A DNA stretch of 64,000 bases from Trichomonas vaginalis G3 (GCF_026262505.1 NC_067207.1:10260082-10324081); one strand, 5' to 3'. Shown: positions 40,814 through 50,256, counted from the stretch's first letter. The notes: a model not told the origin generated them from the letters alone. Made by a program: numbers and translations.

Positions 40814-41047
40814 ATGGGTTTCTTCAGTAGTATTGGAAACTTCTTCAGAAGAGTTGGAAGAGGTATATGGAATGGAATAAAATCTGTCGGAAGAGGAGTA
40901 TGTAACGGTGTCAAAAATATTGGTAAAAGAGTAGGTCAGTTCGTTGGTATTATACCTAAAGACCCTGAACCAGAAGAGCAAGCTCCTGTTATACAACAGC
41001 CTGAACCTGCACCACAGTCTAGTTGGCAACCACAACCGGTATATTAA
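40814..41047 (+). CDS. Amphipathic Gly-rich small protein, 77 aa
   Basis: Begins MGFFSSIGNFFRRVGRGIW and continues with repeated aromatic/Gly/Arg-Lys turns to about residue 45, a pattern typical of membrane-active amphipathic helices, then a Pro/Gln-rich acidic tail. The layout recalls the membrane-lytic capsid proteins (pVI-like) of adenoviruses and relatives; this is analogy, not homology that I can show. A second protein of the same style is coded at 44,943-45,343. Leader TTTTTACATATAGTAAA precedes the start. Confidence 0.6.
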   Translation: MGFFSSIGNFFRRVGRGIWNGIKSVGRGVCNGVKNIGKRVGQFVGIIPKDPEPEEQAPVIQQPEPAPQSSWQPQPVY

Positions 41048-41051
41048 AAAG

Positions 41052-41900
41052 TTATATTTTTATCGTTCGATAGTAGTTGTATATGAAACTAAGTTCTAAG
41101 TAAAACGCATGGTATAATGGAATTATTCTTTTTCTTCCATCTGTAGTAAACCATACTTGAAAGTCTGAAATACTTCCACTCGGCGGTTCATATAACTTTG
41201 TAGGTTTTTCGTAAAAGTCATTCATCAGACATAAGAAAGAGTTTTGCGCACCAGAAAATGAAGCATGAACAATAATAGCATCTGGGTCGAAAATATTTTC
41301 ATATGTTCCATTAGGGTTTTCGACTTCATAATAGTCCGGGTGTACTGGATATGCTGCAGGCTGATTTAACATACTCATAAATCTATACCATGCCAAGTTG
41401 TTATATTTTGTAGAAATATAAACGTTTTCTCCAAGGTCTTCTATTTTATTGATTTTAACAGTTGCATTTTTCCTGTCATAAATAATATCGAGATGGTATT
41501 CTCCTTCGTCAATGTTAAACTGGTTTGCATATTCAATATAGATATCGTTTATTTTTTCTTGAAAAGCTTGAAGAGTTGTTTCTAAGTTTATAAGCAAATT
41601 AACTTGTAAAAGTTTTCCTTGTTCAAATTTCTCATACATACGTTTTTCTTTGTTATAGTATCGAACTTCAAAACCGACCGTAAATGGGAAACCATGTATG
41701 GCTTCTGAAATGAACTTCATTCTACGAAAGCCAATAGCTTTTGTGACGGATGGGTCTCTTAACCATCTTAATGGGTAGTCAAAACGATAGCCTTCATGCT
41801 TTACGGTATCTGTCTCAAACTTTTGACCGACATTAGTAAAAAGTTCATCTAATGGTTTAGTTGTAGCAACTCTAGAATTTTCTTTTTCTATTGGAAGCAT
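41052..41900 (-). CDS. Unknown Polinton protein, 282 aa (paralogue of 2954-3814)
   Basis: Fully open and clearly related to the 286-aa protein of copy A; conserved points are TKPLD (about residue 14), FDYPLRWL, IFDPDA..VHASFSGAQNSFLC, and a C-terminal LYEPPSGSISDFQVWFTT...YLELSFIYNYY block. No membrane segment or known enzymatic motif seen; beta-rich. It shares an 18-bp divergent promoter with the fibre gene, so it may act with it, for instance as an attachment or assembly protein (inference). Confidence 0.7.
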   Translation of the reverse strand: MLPIEKENSRVATTKPLDELFTNVGQKFETDTVKHEGYRFDYPLRWLRDPSVTKAIGFRRMKFISEAIHGFPFTVGFEVRYYNKEKRMYEKFEQGKLLQVNLLINLETTLQAFQEKINDIYIEYANQFNIDEGEYHLDIIYDRKNATVKINKIEDLGENVYISTKYNNLAWYRFMSMLNQPAAYPVHPDYYEVENPNGTYENIFDPDAIIVHASFSGAQNSFLCLMNDFYEKPTKLYEPPSGSISDFQVWFTTDGRKRIIPLYHAFYLELSFIYNYYRTIKI

Positions 41901-41918
41901 ATTTTATCTATAATAAAA
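41901..41918. promoter_or_regulatory. 18-bp divergent promoter (282-aa gene / fibre gene)
   Basis: ATTTTATCTATAATAAAA is all that lies between two divergent start codons, and it is nearly its own reverse complement. Both directions read TTTTAT(C/T)TATA.. shortly before ATG, like TTTTTATCTAATATTAA before 40,433. Confidence 0.6.
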
Positions 41919-43980
41919 ATGTCAAATGAAACAGCGTCTATGAGAGAAATACAACACAACCGACAACTCATTATGCAAGCTCTAAATAAGAACACAACAA
42001 ACTTTTCAAACTATTCTAAGATATCTGAGTCATTGAAAGGGGGTGACTTAAAACTGACAATAAACCCAATGACAGATGAGTTTCTATTTCAATACAATAA
42101 GAACAATACTGTCTGTATAAATCCAACAAAAGGAACTTTAAACGAGAAACCTATAAATGAACTTCTTTTGAAAGCAGATGTTGACAACAAAACTGACAAA
42201 GAATATGTAGACGATGCAATAGCAAAAGAAGAAGAAAGAGCTAACAATGCTTATGCAACAAAAGAACATACTCATCCTGAACTAGCAGACAAAACATATG
42301 TTGACAATAAAATGTCAAGTGAAGTGACAAGAGCTGAAAACGAATATTCTAAAAAGACTCATATACATTATATTAACCAAATACCAAGTCTTAAGGAAAC
42401 ATTAGAGACAAAAGCAGATAAGACTCATACACATTCTATATCTGATATTACAAACTTACAAGAAACCTTAAACAGGAAAAGTGACGTTGGACATACACAT
42501 ACCATTGCAAATATTACAAACTTACAAGAAACCTTAAACAGGAAAAGTGCCGTTGGACATACACATACCATTGCAAATATTACAAACTTACAAGAAACCT
42601 TAAACAGGAAAAGTGCCGTTGGACATACACATACCATTGCAAATATTACAAACTTACAAGAAACCTTAAACAGGAAAAGTGCCGTTGGACATACACATAC
42701 CATTGCAAATATTACAAACTTACAAGAAACCTTAAACAGGAAAAGTGCCGTTGGACATACACATACCATTGCAAATATTACAAACTTACAAGAAACCTTA
42801 AACAGGAAAAGTGCCGTTGGACATACACATACCATTGCAAATATTACAAACTTACAAGAAACCTTAAACAGGAAAAGTGACGTTGGGCATACACATACAT
42901 CTTCTGAAATAACAGACTTAAACGTTAGCCTTGAAAATAAAGCAGATAAAACATATGTCAATGAAATATACCAAAATTTGATAGGAACAAAAATATTGAA
43001 ACTATTGTTGGTGACTTTTCTGTCAATGAAGAAAATAAATATTTTAGATGGCAGTTGGTACAGTCCTTAGAAAATGGTACACGGTATAAACTCATTCCGA
43101 AAAATAACAATGAAATGTATGTAAGCTATAAAAAGAATGATGGTACACAAGTTAAAGTTCCATTAGACAACAACTGCTACTTAAACTTATATGGAGACGA
43201 ACAAAAGAAATATTTAAGAGTTTATGAAATGGTGGATATGATATTACCTGACCCAGCTCCGGCACCACATTATTATGACTATGGAGATGACGACAGAACA
43301 CCACATGTAGATGAACAAAAGCTAACATTATATTTAGATTATTATAGATATAAAAGATATAATGCAATAGAAAAAACGAGAATAGTATATTATTATACAG
43401 ATGACAGAAATAAATATTATAGTCAAGACTGTACCTACCCTGAAAACATAAGATTATATTATAAAAAATATTCTGACACAAACCAGAAGAAACCTGAAAT
43501 AGTTGCACTATATTTTAAGTTCAAAAAGAGACAATCCTATAATATCTCATATGTTTGATTTAATGAACCCAGTAGGTTCTATTTATACATCTATGGATGC
43601 AAGAGGTCCTCAAGTAATGTTTGGTGTTGGTGCATGGGAACAAATAGTCGACAGGTTTTTGTATTGTGCAAACTCTTCAAAGGAAACAGGTGGAAGTAAA
43701 ACGATTTCAGGTGAAAATTTACCTGCACACAGTCATTACATAGATTTAAGTACATCTCAAGCAGGTGGCATAAGCATAGATATTGGGATTGGTCGGAATG
43801 ACAAAAGGTAAAGGATATGATGTTAAAGACGACGTTAAGTTTGCTATAAATTTTTACTGGGATGACACGCAGGGAGAAGGAAACCATACACATTTCGTTT
43901 CAGGATATACCAAACAACGGGACAAAGTAAAGAATATGCCACCTTACATGACAGTTTACGCATGGTATAGAATTGCTTAG
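41919..43980 (+). pseudogene. Phage-like receptor-binding fibre with collar domain (fossil)
   Basis: Probable attachment fibre of the virus-like particle. The N-terminal 383 codons are open and hold seven 22-residue repeats of the form ITNLQETLNRKSAVGHTHT (42,432-42,893; the DNA units are 66 bp and five are identical). Such HTH-rich repeats are known in bacteriophage and giant-virus fibres, where His residues bind metal along a trimeric shaft. Downstream, 43,559-43,980 holds a tail-collar-like module: PVGSIYTSMDA, GVGAWEQIVDRFLY, LPAHSH, GNHTH and the end NMPPYMTVYAWYRIA, typical of phage T4 gp10/short-fibre C-terminal domains. The locus as a whole is broken a few times. Confidence 0.8.
42432..42893 (+). 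repeat. Seven 66-bp units in the fibre gene
   Basis: Each unit codes 22 residues and the frame is kept through the whole array. The five central units look identical, which implies recent copying or ongoing homogenisation. Confidence 0.95.
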
Positions 43981-44129
43981 TCGTCATTTTCAACTTCTTT
44001 AGCATATTCGTCAGGAGTTGTCTTATATTTGTTAGGAACTGTCTTTGAAAGTATACCACCTTGAACTTTGACAAGTTTGAAACGAGGTCTGACAATAGTA
44101 GTTTTATCTTCTGCTTGCACTTTTGCCAT
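43977..44129 (-). CDS. Small basic protein, 50 aa, beside integrase
   Basis: Open frame with start MAKVQAEDKTTIVRPRFKLV and an acidic end (EVENDD). It lies just downstream of the integrase on the same strand and could be a separate small protein or belong to the integrase locus. Its stop overlaps the stop of the fibre locus on the other strand. Confidence 0.4.
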   Translation of the reverse strand: MAKVQAEDKTTIVRPRFKLVKVQGGILSKTVPNKYKTTPDEYAKEVENDD

Positions 44130-44133
44130 TTGC

Positions 44134-44925
44134 CTAAAACTTCATAATATTCTCTTGTATACTTTCTTCTATTTTTACGAACACGAATGTGAGTACCTGT
44201 CGGTTCCCATTGTTGTCATAGTCAATAGTATTTTCATATGGGTCGCGTTTAGGTATTTCTATTTTTACTTTGTCACCTTTCTGAAGTTTGAAGCCCGGCA
44301 TTCTTTCTTGTTTGTCTCTTTTGACTAAATTATTAAATATATAGTCTTTCTCTAAGTCAGGGTTGTTTTTCATTTCTTCGGGGGAGTGGTTTCCCAAACC
44401 TTTTTGTTTACGGTTATTGTAAATATTTAAAACTTGTCTCATCTTTGCCATGGAGAAGTGTCTATACTTGTCGTCATATGACATTTCATTTGCTTCACCA
44501 CCTTGTGGTTGGTTTAAGTCTCTTAACATTTTTATACAACCGTCAATGACACCAAGAGCAGAATGGTTTTGGTCGACAATGAAATATTGGTTTACATTTT
44601 TTGAACGCAGATAGTTTTTTACATCATCTGATTTGAAAGAACTTTCACAGTCAGATGTCAGTTTTTGTTGGATGGTATTTGTCAACGAATATTGTCAAAG
44701 CTGCTAAGATATCTAAAATAGCTTTGGACTGTAATGGTATGGCTTCACAGTATCTTGTGTTTTGACCAACAAATATTAACCAGTATGGTGGTCCATCTTC
44801 TCTATACCTCGGAATTTTTCCAAGATATCCATAAACCAAGCATTTGGTGTTGAACTAAAGATTTTTATCATGAGTGCTTTCTTTGTCGCTTTAGAAACAT
44901 AGGGGTCCTTGTTCGGATTCGTCAT
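44134..44925 (-). pseudogene. Polinton integrase (rve family; fossil)
   Basis: Element integrase, which would join the ends to host DNA. The open 183-codon part has SDCESSFKSDDVKNYL, with the second catalytic Asp, and QNHSALGVIDGCIKML where the Glu region lies, followed by a basic SH3-like segment (PGFKLQKGDKVKIEIPKRDPYEN). Sequence before it includes PYWLIFVGQNTRYCEAIPL, the first strand of the core. The start (MTNPNKDPYVSKATKK) is at 44,925, 17 bases from the divergent gene at 44,943. The locus carries a small number of breaks. Confidence 0.85.
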
Positions 44926-44942
44926 TTTTTACCATATAAGAA
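44926..44942. promoter_or_regulatory. 17-bp divergent promoter (integrase / 44,943 gene)
   Basis: TTTTTACCATATAAGAA alone separates the divergent start codons. It holds the TTTTTA(C/T) motif seen before most core genes; the opposite strand reads TTCTTATATGGTAAAAA. Confidence 0.6.
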
Positions 44943-45343
44943 ATGGGTTTATTTGGCGCATTAGCAGGAGTTGCATCTAGATTTTACCCGCAGTGGGAAC
45001 AATAGCCAGAGGTGCATTTGGAATTGGAAGGAAGATTTTGAGTACATTAGGTATACTGAAAGAGAAAGCACAACCTATTATACAAACTGTACAGAAAGGT
45101 TGGGATGTAGCACGAGATGCAACAAATCTTATTCCAAATCCTGAAACAAGAGGAAAAGTTCAAGGATGGATGGACAATGTAGGAAGACAAGCAGGAAACT
45201 ATTATAACAAAGCAAATGACTACTATAACCAAGCAGGACACTATATGGACCAAGGTGAAAGATTCTTTAACAGAGGATATAACCATGCACAACAGTGGGT
45301 AAACAATAACCAACCTCAACCGCCTCAAACGTGGGGAATGTAA
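44943..45343 (+). pseudogene. Amphipathic/Gln-Asn-rich structural protein (fossil)
   Basis: Starts MGLFGALAGVASRFYP; the larger open part (from 44,993) holds amphipathic GRKILSTLGILKEKAQPI and tyrosine/Asn-rich repeats (YYNKANDYYNQAGHYMDQG), ending in Pro/Gln. Similar in style to the 77-aa protein at 40,814. A membrane-active or internal capsid role is plausible. The locus is broken. Confidence 0.55.
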
Positions 45344-45362
45344 AGTTTTTTATTGAGATGAA

Positions 45363-45527
45363 ATGAACAATGCAGCATTGAGACAAATGAGTTCAAGATG
45401 GATTTGTCGGCTTCCAGCATTTAAACCGATACCATATAGTCAGGCTCAGCATGTGAAACTGAATGATATTATTAAAGGAACCATCCCACCTCCACAACAA
45501 CAACCAGTTGAAAACAAACCAAACTAA
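45363..45527 (+). CDS. Small protein, 54 aa
   Basis: Begins MNNAALRQMSSRWICRLP and ends Pro/Gln-rich. No family recognised. Leader TTTTTTATTGAGATGAA is almost the same as that of the next gene (TTTTTTACTGAGATGAA), which supports a real start. In copy A the window begins within its last codons. Confidence 0.55.
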   Translation: MNNAALRQMSSRWICRLPAFKPIPYSQAQHVKLNDIIKGTIPPPQQQPVENKPN

Positions 45528-45546
45528 AATTTTTTACTGAGATGAA

Positions 45547-46131
45547 ATGACCGAAGAAGTTGAAACGGTAGATTTGACACCACAAACAAAAAGTTCAGAA
45601 CCATTGTCAAAACCTGTCAAAGAACTTACAGATGAAGAGAAAAATTCAATAATAGAAAGTGCCAGGTCTGGAAATACAAACCCTAACTATAAAGTCACTT
45701 TTCATAGAAATGGAACGGCTAGTATCTCAAAAAAGAAACAGACTCTCACAAATAAAATATTGAAGTCTGAAGGAGCTTTCGAGACAACAGATGGAAAAGT
45801 TTACTTCACTGACCAACAGTTCATTATAGAACATCTCATTGACTTAGAGTCGAAATATTCTAAACTTTACAACAAACACAAAAAGTTGAAAGGAAAACAA
45901 AAACAAATGGCATATGATATTTATGAAGATGTTGACGACACAACTGTTCCTGCAAGTGAAGTAAAGTCAGAGGAACCGAAAAGTGACGAAAAACCGATAG
46001 AAGAAGAAAAACCAAAAACTGAAGATAAACCAAAACCAAAGTTTAGTTTCCAAACTAAACCAAGTCAATCTTCATTAGCTGGTATGGGTTGGCGTCAAAG
46101 ACTTATGGCAGCAGGCGGTTATGTAAAGTAA
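45547..46131 (+). CDS. Charged Polinton protein, 194 aa (copy B)
   Basis: Same gene as 37-621, with three residue differences in 194. Fully open. It stands between the 54-aa gene and PolB, and its conservation in a young pair of elements gives no information on function. The charged, proline-rich composition (about 135-170) suggests an unstructured linker before a short glycine-containing end. Confidence 0.75.
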   Translation: MTEEVETVDLTPQTKSSEPLSKPVKELTDEEKNSIIESARSGNTNPNYKVTFHRNGTASISKKKQTLTNKILKSEGAFETTDGKVYFTDQQFIIEHLIDLESKYSKLYNKHKKLKGKQKQMAYDIYEDVDDTTVPASEVKSEEPKSDEKPIEEEKPKTEDKPKPKFSFQTKPSQSSLAGMGWRQRLMAAGGYVK

Positions 46132-46161
46132 AGAAAAAAATATTTTTTTATTTTTATAAAA

Positions 46162-48308
46162 ATGCCCCCATATAGAATGGATAGAAAGTCTGCTAGAATA
46201 AAAGCAGAGTTACAAAGATATGGTTGGAGAGTTTCGAAAATTTTAAATATAGGAAGGGAAGACCCATAAAAGTCTATGACAAATTGTCTGGTCTTCGCTA
46301 CGAAATGGATTTGGAAACAGCACGTGCCAATTATCCAAACAGACTAGAGAGGTTAGAAGAAGAACGTCTTATGGACATGCCTTTCGATGTTAGTGAACCT
46401 CAAGTTGAAGGACACGACGGCTTTGCCAGATTCTACTGGAAACATGACGAACAATTGCATCCTTTGAGAAGGAAAAAAGGAAAAGGTGAAGACGCACATG
46501 CTCCCATGGAAAGAACAAGATATGCATATGAAAAGTATCGTGAAGTTAGAAGTCAAATTACATCTGGTCGAACCTTTACAGTAAACTTTGACGAAGGAAA
46601 GAACAAAGAAGGCTTCATGGGAGTACTTGCTGCATTCAAGACGGAAATAAGAAAGGACACAATCTCAGATTGACCATAACAGATTTGGATGGTCACATTT
46701 ACTATGCACATGGCAATGAACAAACAGCCGCAAAACTTCTTGACGCTTTCAAGACTACAAAGAGAGAACAAATGGTTGACTCCGACTCAGACATTTTGAA
46801 TGCAATTGAAGGAATTGCAAGTGTCAAGTTCGAATGGTACCAACCTAACCCTCAAGCAGTCAGACAACATGCTGGATACTTCCCGTTCATAAATAAGTCT
46901 GACATTGACTTGACAAGGTATGGAATTTACAATTCAATTGAAACAATTGTCAATGAACCTTGCATTCTTACATGTCTCAGGAACTCTGGTCTTGTTACAG
47001 ATGAGAAGATGAAGTATCTTGAGTCATGTGTGAAGACAAGGTACATTCTCAGAGGTCAATTGGCAAAAATTGCACCGTTGGCAAATGTCAATATCCGAGT
47101 CAACATACCTACAGCTAAAGGTTCTTCACATGACGACTATGTTGTTGACAAAGACTTACCATGGTTGAAGATTGTAATTGTCCACAACCACTTCATGTTG
47201 AACGAAAGTCTTACAAACCCATTCTTTGGTAAAAGTAAGTGCAACATTGTCAGAGCTGTAAACATTCTTTTCGAGAAAGGTTTGTTGGAACCAATTCCAG
47301 ATGACAAGCTGACAGAAACTTTTGTACCAAAAGACGAAACAAACTTTTCATTGTTAGCAAGACCAAAAGTTGTTCCAGACAAAGTTCTAGTACAAAAGAA
47401 GTACACAGTTCCACAAGGGTTGGTATGTTCGGATACCAACCTGAACCAGAAGAACTTCCAATGAGGTTGCAAGAACTTCAAGATGCTATAAACAAACTTC
47501 CATTGAGACATCCAATTGACGTCAAATTGTATTGGAGAGCATCTGAGTTAGGTCAGAAGGTTTTATATGAAACAGGTTGCTTCGACGATGTTTATGAGAT
47601 AACAGGAGAAGTTTCTCAGAAGATAAGAGACTCACTTGAATTTCCACAAACTGGACCAATTGGTTGCGACAAGTTCGACTCAGATGAAAAGATATACTAT
47701 GTCGACCTTAACGCTGCATACATGAGGTTTGTCCAATATATTCCGACTGGAATTCCAAACGAAGATGGTGAGTTCCCGGGAAGGAACTATACAGTTGGAA
47801 AAGTCATACAACAACTGTATGATATTAGGAAAGCTTCAAACCCCAAACTTGCAATGACACTCAAATTGCTTATGAATTCGACATGGGGATATTCCATTAA
47901 GAAACCTCAAGAGATGAAGAGTAAACATTATGAGAAGGTCGACAACTTTGTTGAAAGGTTTTCTCCTTTTGTTTTGAAGTACGAATTCACTCAAGGTCAA
48001 AGTGGCTTAGTAACCACATTAAAACCTATTGTCGAACATTGGTCTTACCCTCAGTTCGCAAAAGCAGTCCTTGACGAGTACAACAAATTCTTCTCCGAAG
48101 TCAAATCCAAAGTCAAGGTTTACTATGAGAACATTGACGCACTCATGACGAACGAAGAAGGATACAACAAACTCATTGAAATGGGTGTCGGTGAAAAGAT
48201 GGGTCAATTCAAATTGGACAAATTTTCACCGAAGTTCATGTCCTCTCCAAGCGTAAGTACTGGGGTGTTAAAGAAGATGGTGAAATAGTTAAACATTGCA
48301 TGAAATAA
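46162..48308 (+). pseudogene. polB: Protein-primed family B DNA polymerase (copy B, fossil)
   Basis: Second copy of the polymerase at 667-2805, nearly identical over its length and carrying the same motif A (VDLNAAYM) and motif B (LLMNSTWGYS) blocks in its long 3' open part (47,425-48,288). It is broken a few times, unlike copy A. The start is preceded by TTTTTTTATTTTTATAAAA, the leader also found before the helicase gene. Confidence 0.88.
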
Positions 48309-48339
48309 AAAATTTATTTTTAAAAATGACATTTTTTTA

Positions 48340-48597
48340 ATGGCGTACATCCCTGAGCGCTTCGTCCAGTTCAACCAAATGTTGGTCTCGGACCCAGGCA
48401 AGAGATATTCCAAGCCCGAACTCGACCGTCTCTTCAAAGAATGGATTGAAGACTACAGAGGAGACGAGTGGTTGACAATTGAATTTGCTCGGGCTTGGAA
48501 TTGCTACAGAAGGGTCTTAGACGTGGACCCAAGACTCACGTACAGAGGTTGGGATGTGGTCTTCACATTCCAAAATTGGTACGAATACCAAAAATAA
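48340..48597 (+). CDS. Unknown cargo protein, 85 aa
   Basis: Not recognised. Open frame, rich in Trp, Tyr, Asp and Arg (EWLTIEFARAWNCYRRVLD), probably a compact helical protein. It is the first gene of the copy B cargo zone and its codons are clearly richer in G and C than those of PolB. TGACATTTTTTTA before the start is near the Trichomonas initiator but not exact. No counterpart in copy A. Confidence 0.6.
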   Translation: MAYIPERFVQFNQMLVSDPGKRYSKPELDRLFKEWIEDYRGDEWLTIEFARAWNCYRRVLDVDPRLTYRGWDVVFTFQNWYEYQK

Positions 48598-48644
48598 AAA
48601 CTTAAATTTACTTGGGGTTTCCCCCTAAAATATTTTTTTTACTC

Positions 48645-48884
48645 TTAGAACCACTCGAGGTTCTCCTTACGGTTGTTGAGCTTGTCACCGTCAATGTGTC
48701 TGACCTTCGTCTTCTTGTCTGGATTTGGAACCCATTGAATTGCGACAAGCTTGCCCATGGAGATTGAACCGCGATTCCGAAGGTTAAGGTTCAAGTGTCC
48801 CAAGTTGTTGAGGACTGGGGTAAGAACCTTGCCTGTCTCCTTGTTGCGGATTTGGTATGGGTAGGGTTGGGAAATTTCGTAACG
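48645..48884 (-). pseudogene. HNH homing-endonuclease-like segment
   Basis: About 79 open codons without a clear start. They read YEISQPYPYQIRNKETGK near the beginning, GHLNLNLRNRG, then LVAIQWVPNPDKKTKVRHI and DGDKLNNRKENLEWF at the end. This is the usual order of NUMOD4-like plus HNH (HIDG.K.NN...NLEW) in free-standing homing endonucleases of phages and large DNA viruses, which cut DNA and spread their own gene. It overlaps the end of the next coding frame. The segment looks like a partial copy. Confidence 0.65.
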
Positions 48885-49317
48885 TCATCGGCAACAAGGG
48901 TTGCCCAAACTTCTCTTCTTCGTGTTTCTCTTCTTCCTCTTCTTCCTCGACAATTCCTTCTTCAATTTGGTACTCACGAAGTACGGTGTTGCATGTTCTG
49001 TCCTTTCCGAGTACCTTCCAGATGGCGTCTATCTCTTCGAAGAAACGGTAGATGAGTCTGGCAAGGTCTCGGTTCTCTCTCTCGTAATTGCGCAAGGTTT
49101 CCGCGAAATCGTTCAGGCATTTCTCATTGGAAGCTTGGTTCATGAGGACATCGGCTTTGAGATTGGTCATCTCTGTCATAAGACTACTTTGGAGAGTCTT
49201 AATGGTGTTTGTCAGATGAGCTTTCAATTGGGCAATTTGAATTTGAATTGGGCGCTTGTCTGGCAACCTTGAAAGGACATCTGCCATTGTGTTCGGCTTC
49301 GGTGCTTGTTCGGACAT
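48784..49317 (-). CDS. Coiled-coil cargo protein, 177 aa
   Basis: Start MSEQAPKPNTMADVLSRLP, then a helical coiled-coil region (about 25-110), a run of Glu near residue 125-135 and a Pro/Gln-rich C-terminus that overlaps the HNH-like segment in another frame. No known domain. The start is supported by TCATTTTT at 49,321-49,328 on its strand, a host-type initiator 3-10 bases before the ATG. The C-terminal part after about residue 140 may not be native. Confidence 0.5.
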   Translation of the reverse strand: MSEQAPKPNTMADVLSRLPDKRPIQIQIAQLKAHLTNTIKTLQSSLMTEMTNLKADVLMNQASNEKCLNDFAETLRNYERENRDLARLIYRFFEEIDAIWKVLGKDRTCNTVLREYQIEEGIVEEEEEEEKHEEEKFGQPLLPMTLRNFPTLPIPNPQQGDRQGSYPSPQQLGTLEP

Positions 49318-49320
49318 CGA

Positions 49321-49328
49321 AAAAATGA
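49321..49328 (-). promoter_or_regulatory. Trichomonas-type initiator
   Basis: TCATTTTT immediately before the start at 49,317 on the minus strand; fits TCA(C/T)T(A/T), the known Inr of T. vaginalis, with transcription expected to begin at the A. Confidence 0.6.
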
Positions 49329-49349
49329 AGTGGTTTGAGAATGACGGTT

Positions 49350-49927
49350 TTACTTCAAAAAGCTGGTTATGACAGTTAAGTCATACAACAAGTTTAAAAT
49401 AATATCTTGCTCTTCTTCTGAACGTTTGTTGTCTCTTCCGATAAAAGTTTCGAACATGAGAACCAAAAAACGTTTTTTGAGGAACCGAAAGAGTTCAGGC
49501 AAATTTTCATATTCTGGATATGTTGGGAGCAGTTCAAAACATCTGAGCTGACTTTCGGACAAAATTGGGACAATGTCAGAAAATTCATCTTTGGTCGGAC
49601 TGCTTGAAGGTAAGTCCCTTACATGTAAGTAGCTCTGGTAAAGTCTTCTCATTTCTGCTAACTTTTGGAGTATAGCTTCGTAGTTTAGAAGTTTTAATTT
49701 TAATTGTCTTATTCCTCTCTTCTAAACGGTAAGTATCCATGAGGTCAAGAGTAGCTTTGGTAGCTTTAAGTGGAGCTATCTGTTCTTGACTTGTGCAATT
49801 TTGGTTGCAATTGTGGTTTGAGCTCCTTCAAGTTCGCCGTCTATGTCGTTCTCAACGCCTTCAACCATGCTTGAAACTCTTCATCGGTCCATTGAGATTG
49901 GTGTGGGACGAATTTAACTTGCTTCAT
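49350..49927 (-). pseudogene. Unknown cargo gene (broken)
   Basis: Minus-strand coding-like region starting MKQVKFVPHQSQWTDEEF at 49,927, with TCATTTTTT at 49,930-49,938 as initiator. The best open part (49,350-49,652) codes about 100 residues with Leu-rich helices (LLPTYPEYENLPELFRFLKK). No family recognised. Broken a few times. Confidence 0.5.
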
Positions 49928-49929
49928 TC

Positions 49930-49938
49930 AAAAAATGA
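49930..49938 (-). promoter_or_regulatory. Trichomonas-type initiator
   Basis: TCATTTTTT three bases before the ATG at 49,927 on the minus strand. Confidence 0.55.
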
Positions 49939-49988
49939 AAAAAATGTTTTTACTCTAAACGTGCCATGTATATGGCTATAAGTGTTTG

Positions 49989-50231
49989 TTAAGACTTCTT
50001 CTTCACATGAGTCTTTGGCAACTTGAGAGTTCTTGTTGGAGTTGGGTCTGGAATTTCAATTCTCTCTCGAGCGCAACAACAGATGTCAGAATAACATTCC
50101 CCACTGTCCTTCTTGCCACCATAAACTGTGTATTGACCGAACTTGCATTTACAGGAAGACCGGTCAATACAAGGTTCACAGTTGAAATAGTTGTACTCAT
50201 ACCTGGTGAGTACGAGTGTGAGTAAAAACAT
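49989..50231 (-). CDS. Small cysteine-rich protein, 80 aa
   Basis: Open frame with a short hydrophobic start (MFLLTLVL) and eight cysteines in about 40 residues (NCEPC, SCKC, GEC, DICCC), then a basic Pro/Thr/Lys tail. The pattern suggests disulfides or metal sites; the hydrophobic start is shorter than a usual signal peptide, so secretion is uncertain. TCACTTTTT at 50,233-50,241 is a good host-type initiator just before the ATG. No counterpart is seen in copy A. It overlaps shadow frames but this one has the promoter. Confidence 0.55.
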   Translation of the reverse strand: MFLLTLVLTRYEYNYFNCEPCIDRSSCKCKFGQYTVYGGKKDSGECYSDICCCARERIEIPDPTPTRTLKLPKTHVKKKS

Positions 50232-50232
50232 T

Positions 50233-50241
50233 AAAAAGTGA
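50233..50241 (-). promoter_or_regulatory. Trichomonas-type initiator
   Basis: TCACTTTTT directly before the cysteine-rich gene; exact fit to TCA(C/T)T(A/T). Confidence 0.6.
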
Positions 50242-50256
50242 GTTAAAATGAGATGT

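Noticed and set aside
42425-42961. Minus-strand frame with repeated CVCPTALFLFKVSCKF
   Set aside because: Shadow of the 66-bp fibre repeats; no promoter.
41919-43980. Prophage or bacterial contamination suggested by the phage-like fibre
   Set aside because: It lies inside a Polinton with eukaryotic-virus genes, shares its promoter style and AT-rich codons, and no bacterial ribosome-binding sites are seen.
49989-50231. Reading the plus-strand frame at 49,986-50,225 instead of the cysteine-rich minus-strand gene
   Set aside because: Only the minus strand has the TCACTTTTT initiator directly before an ATG.
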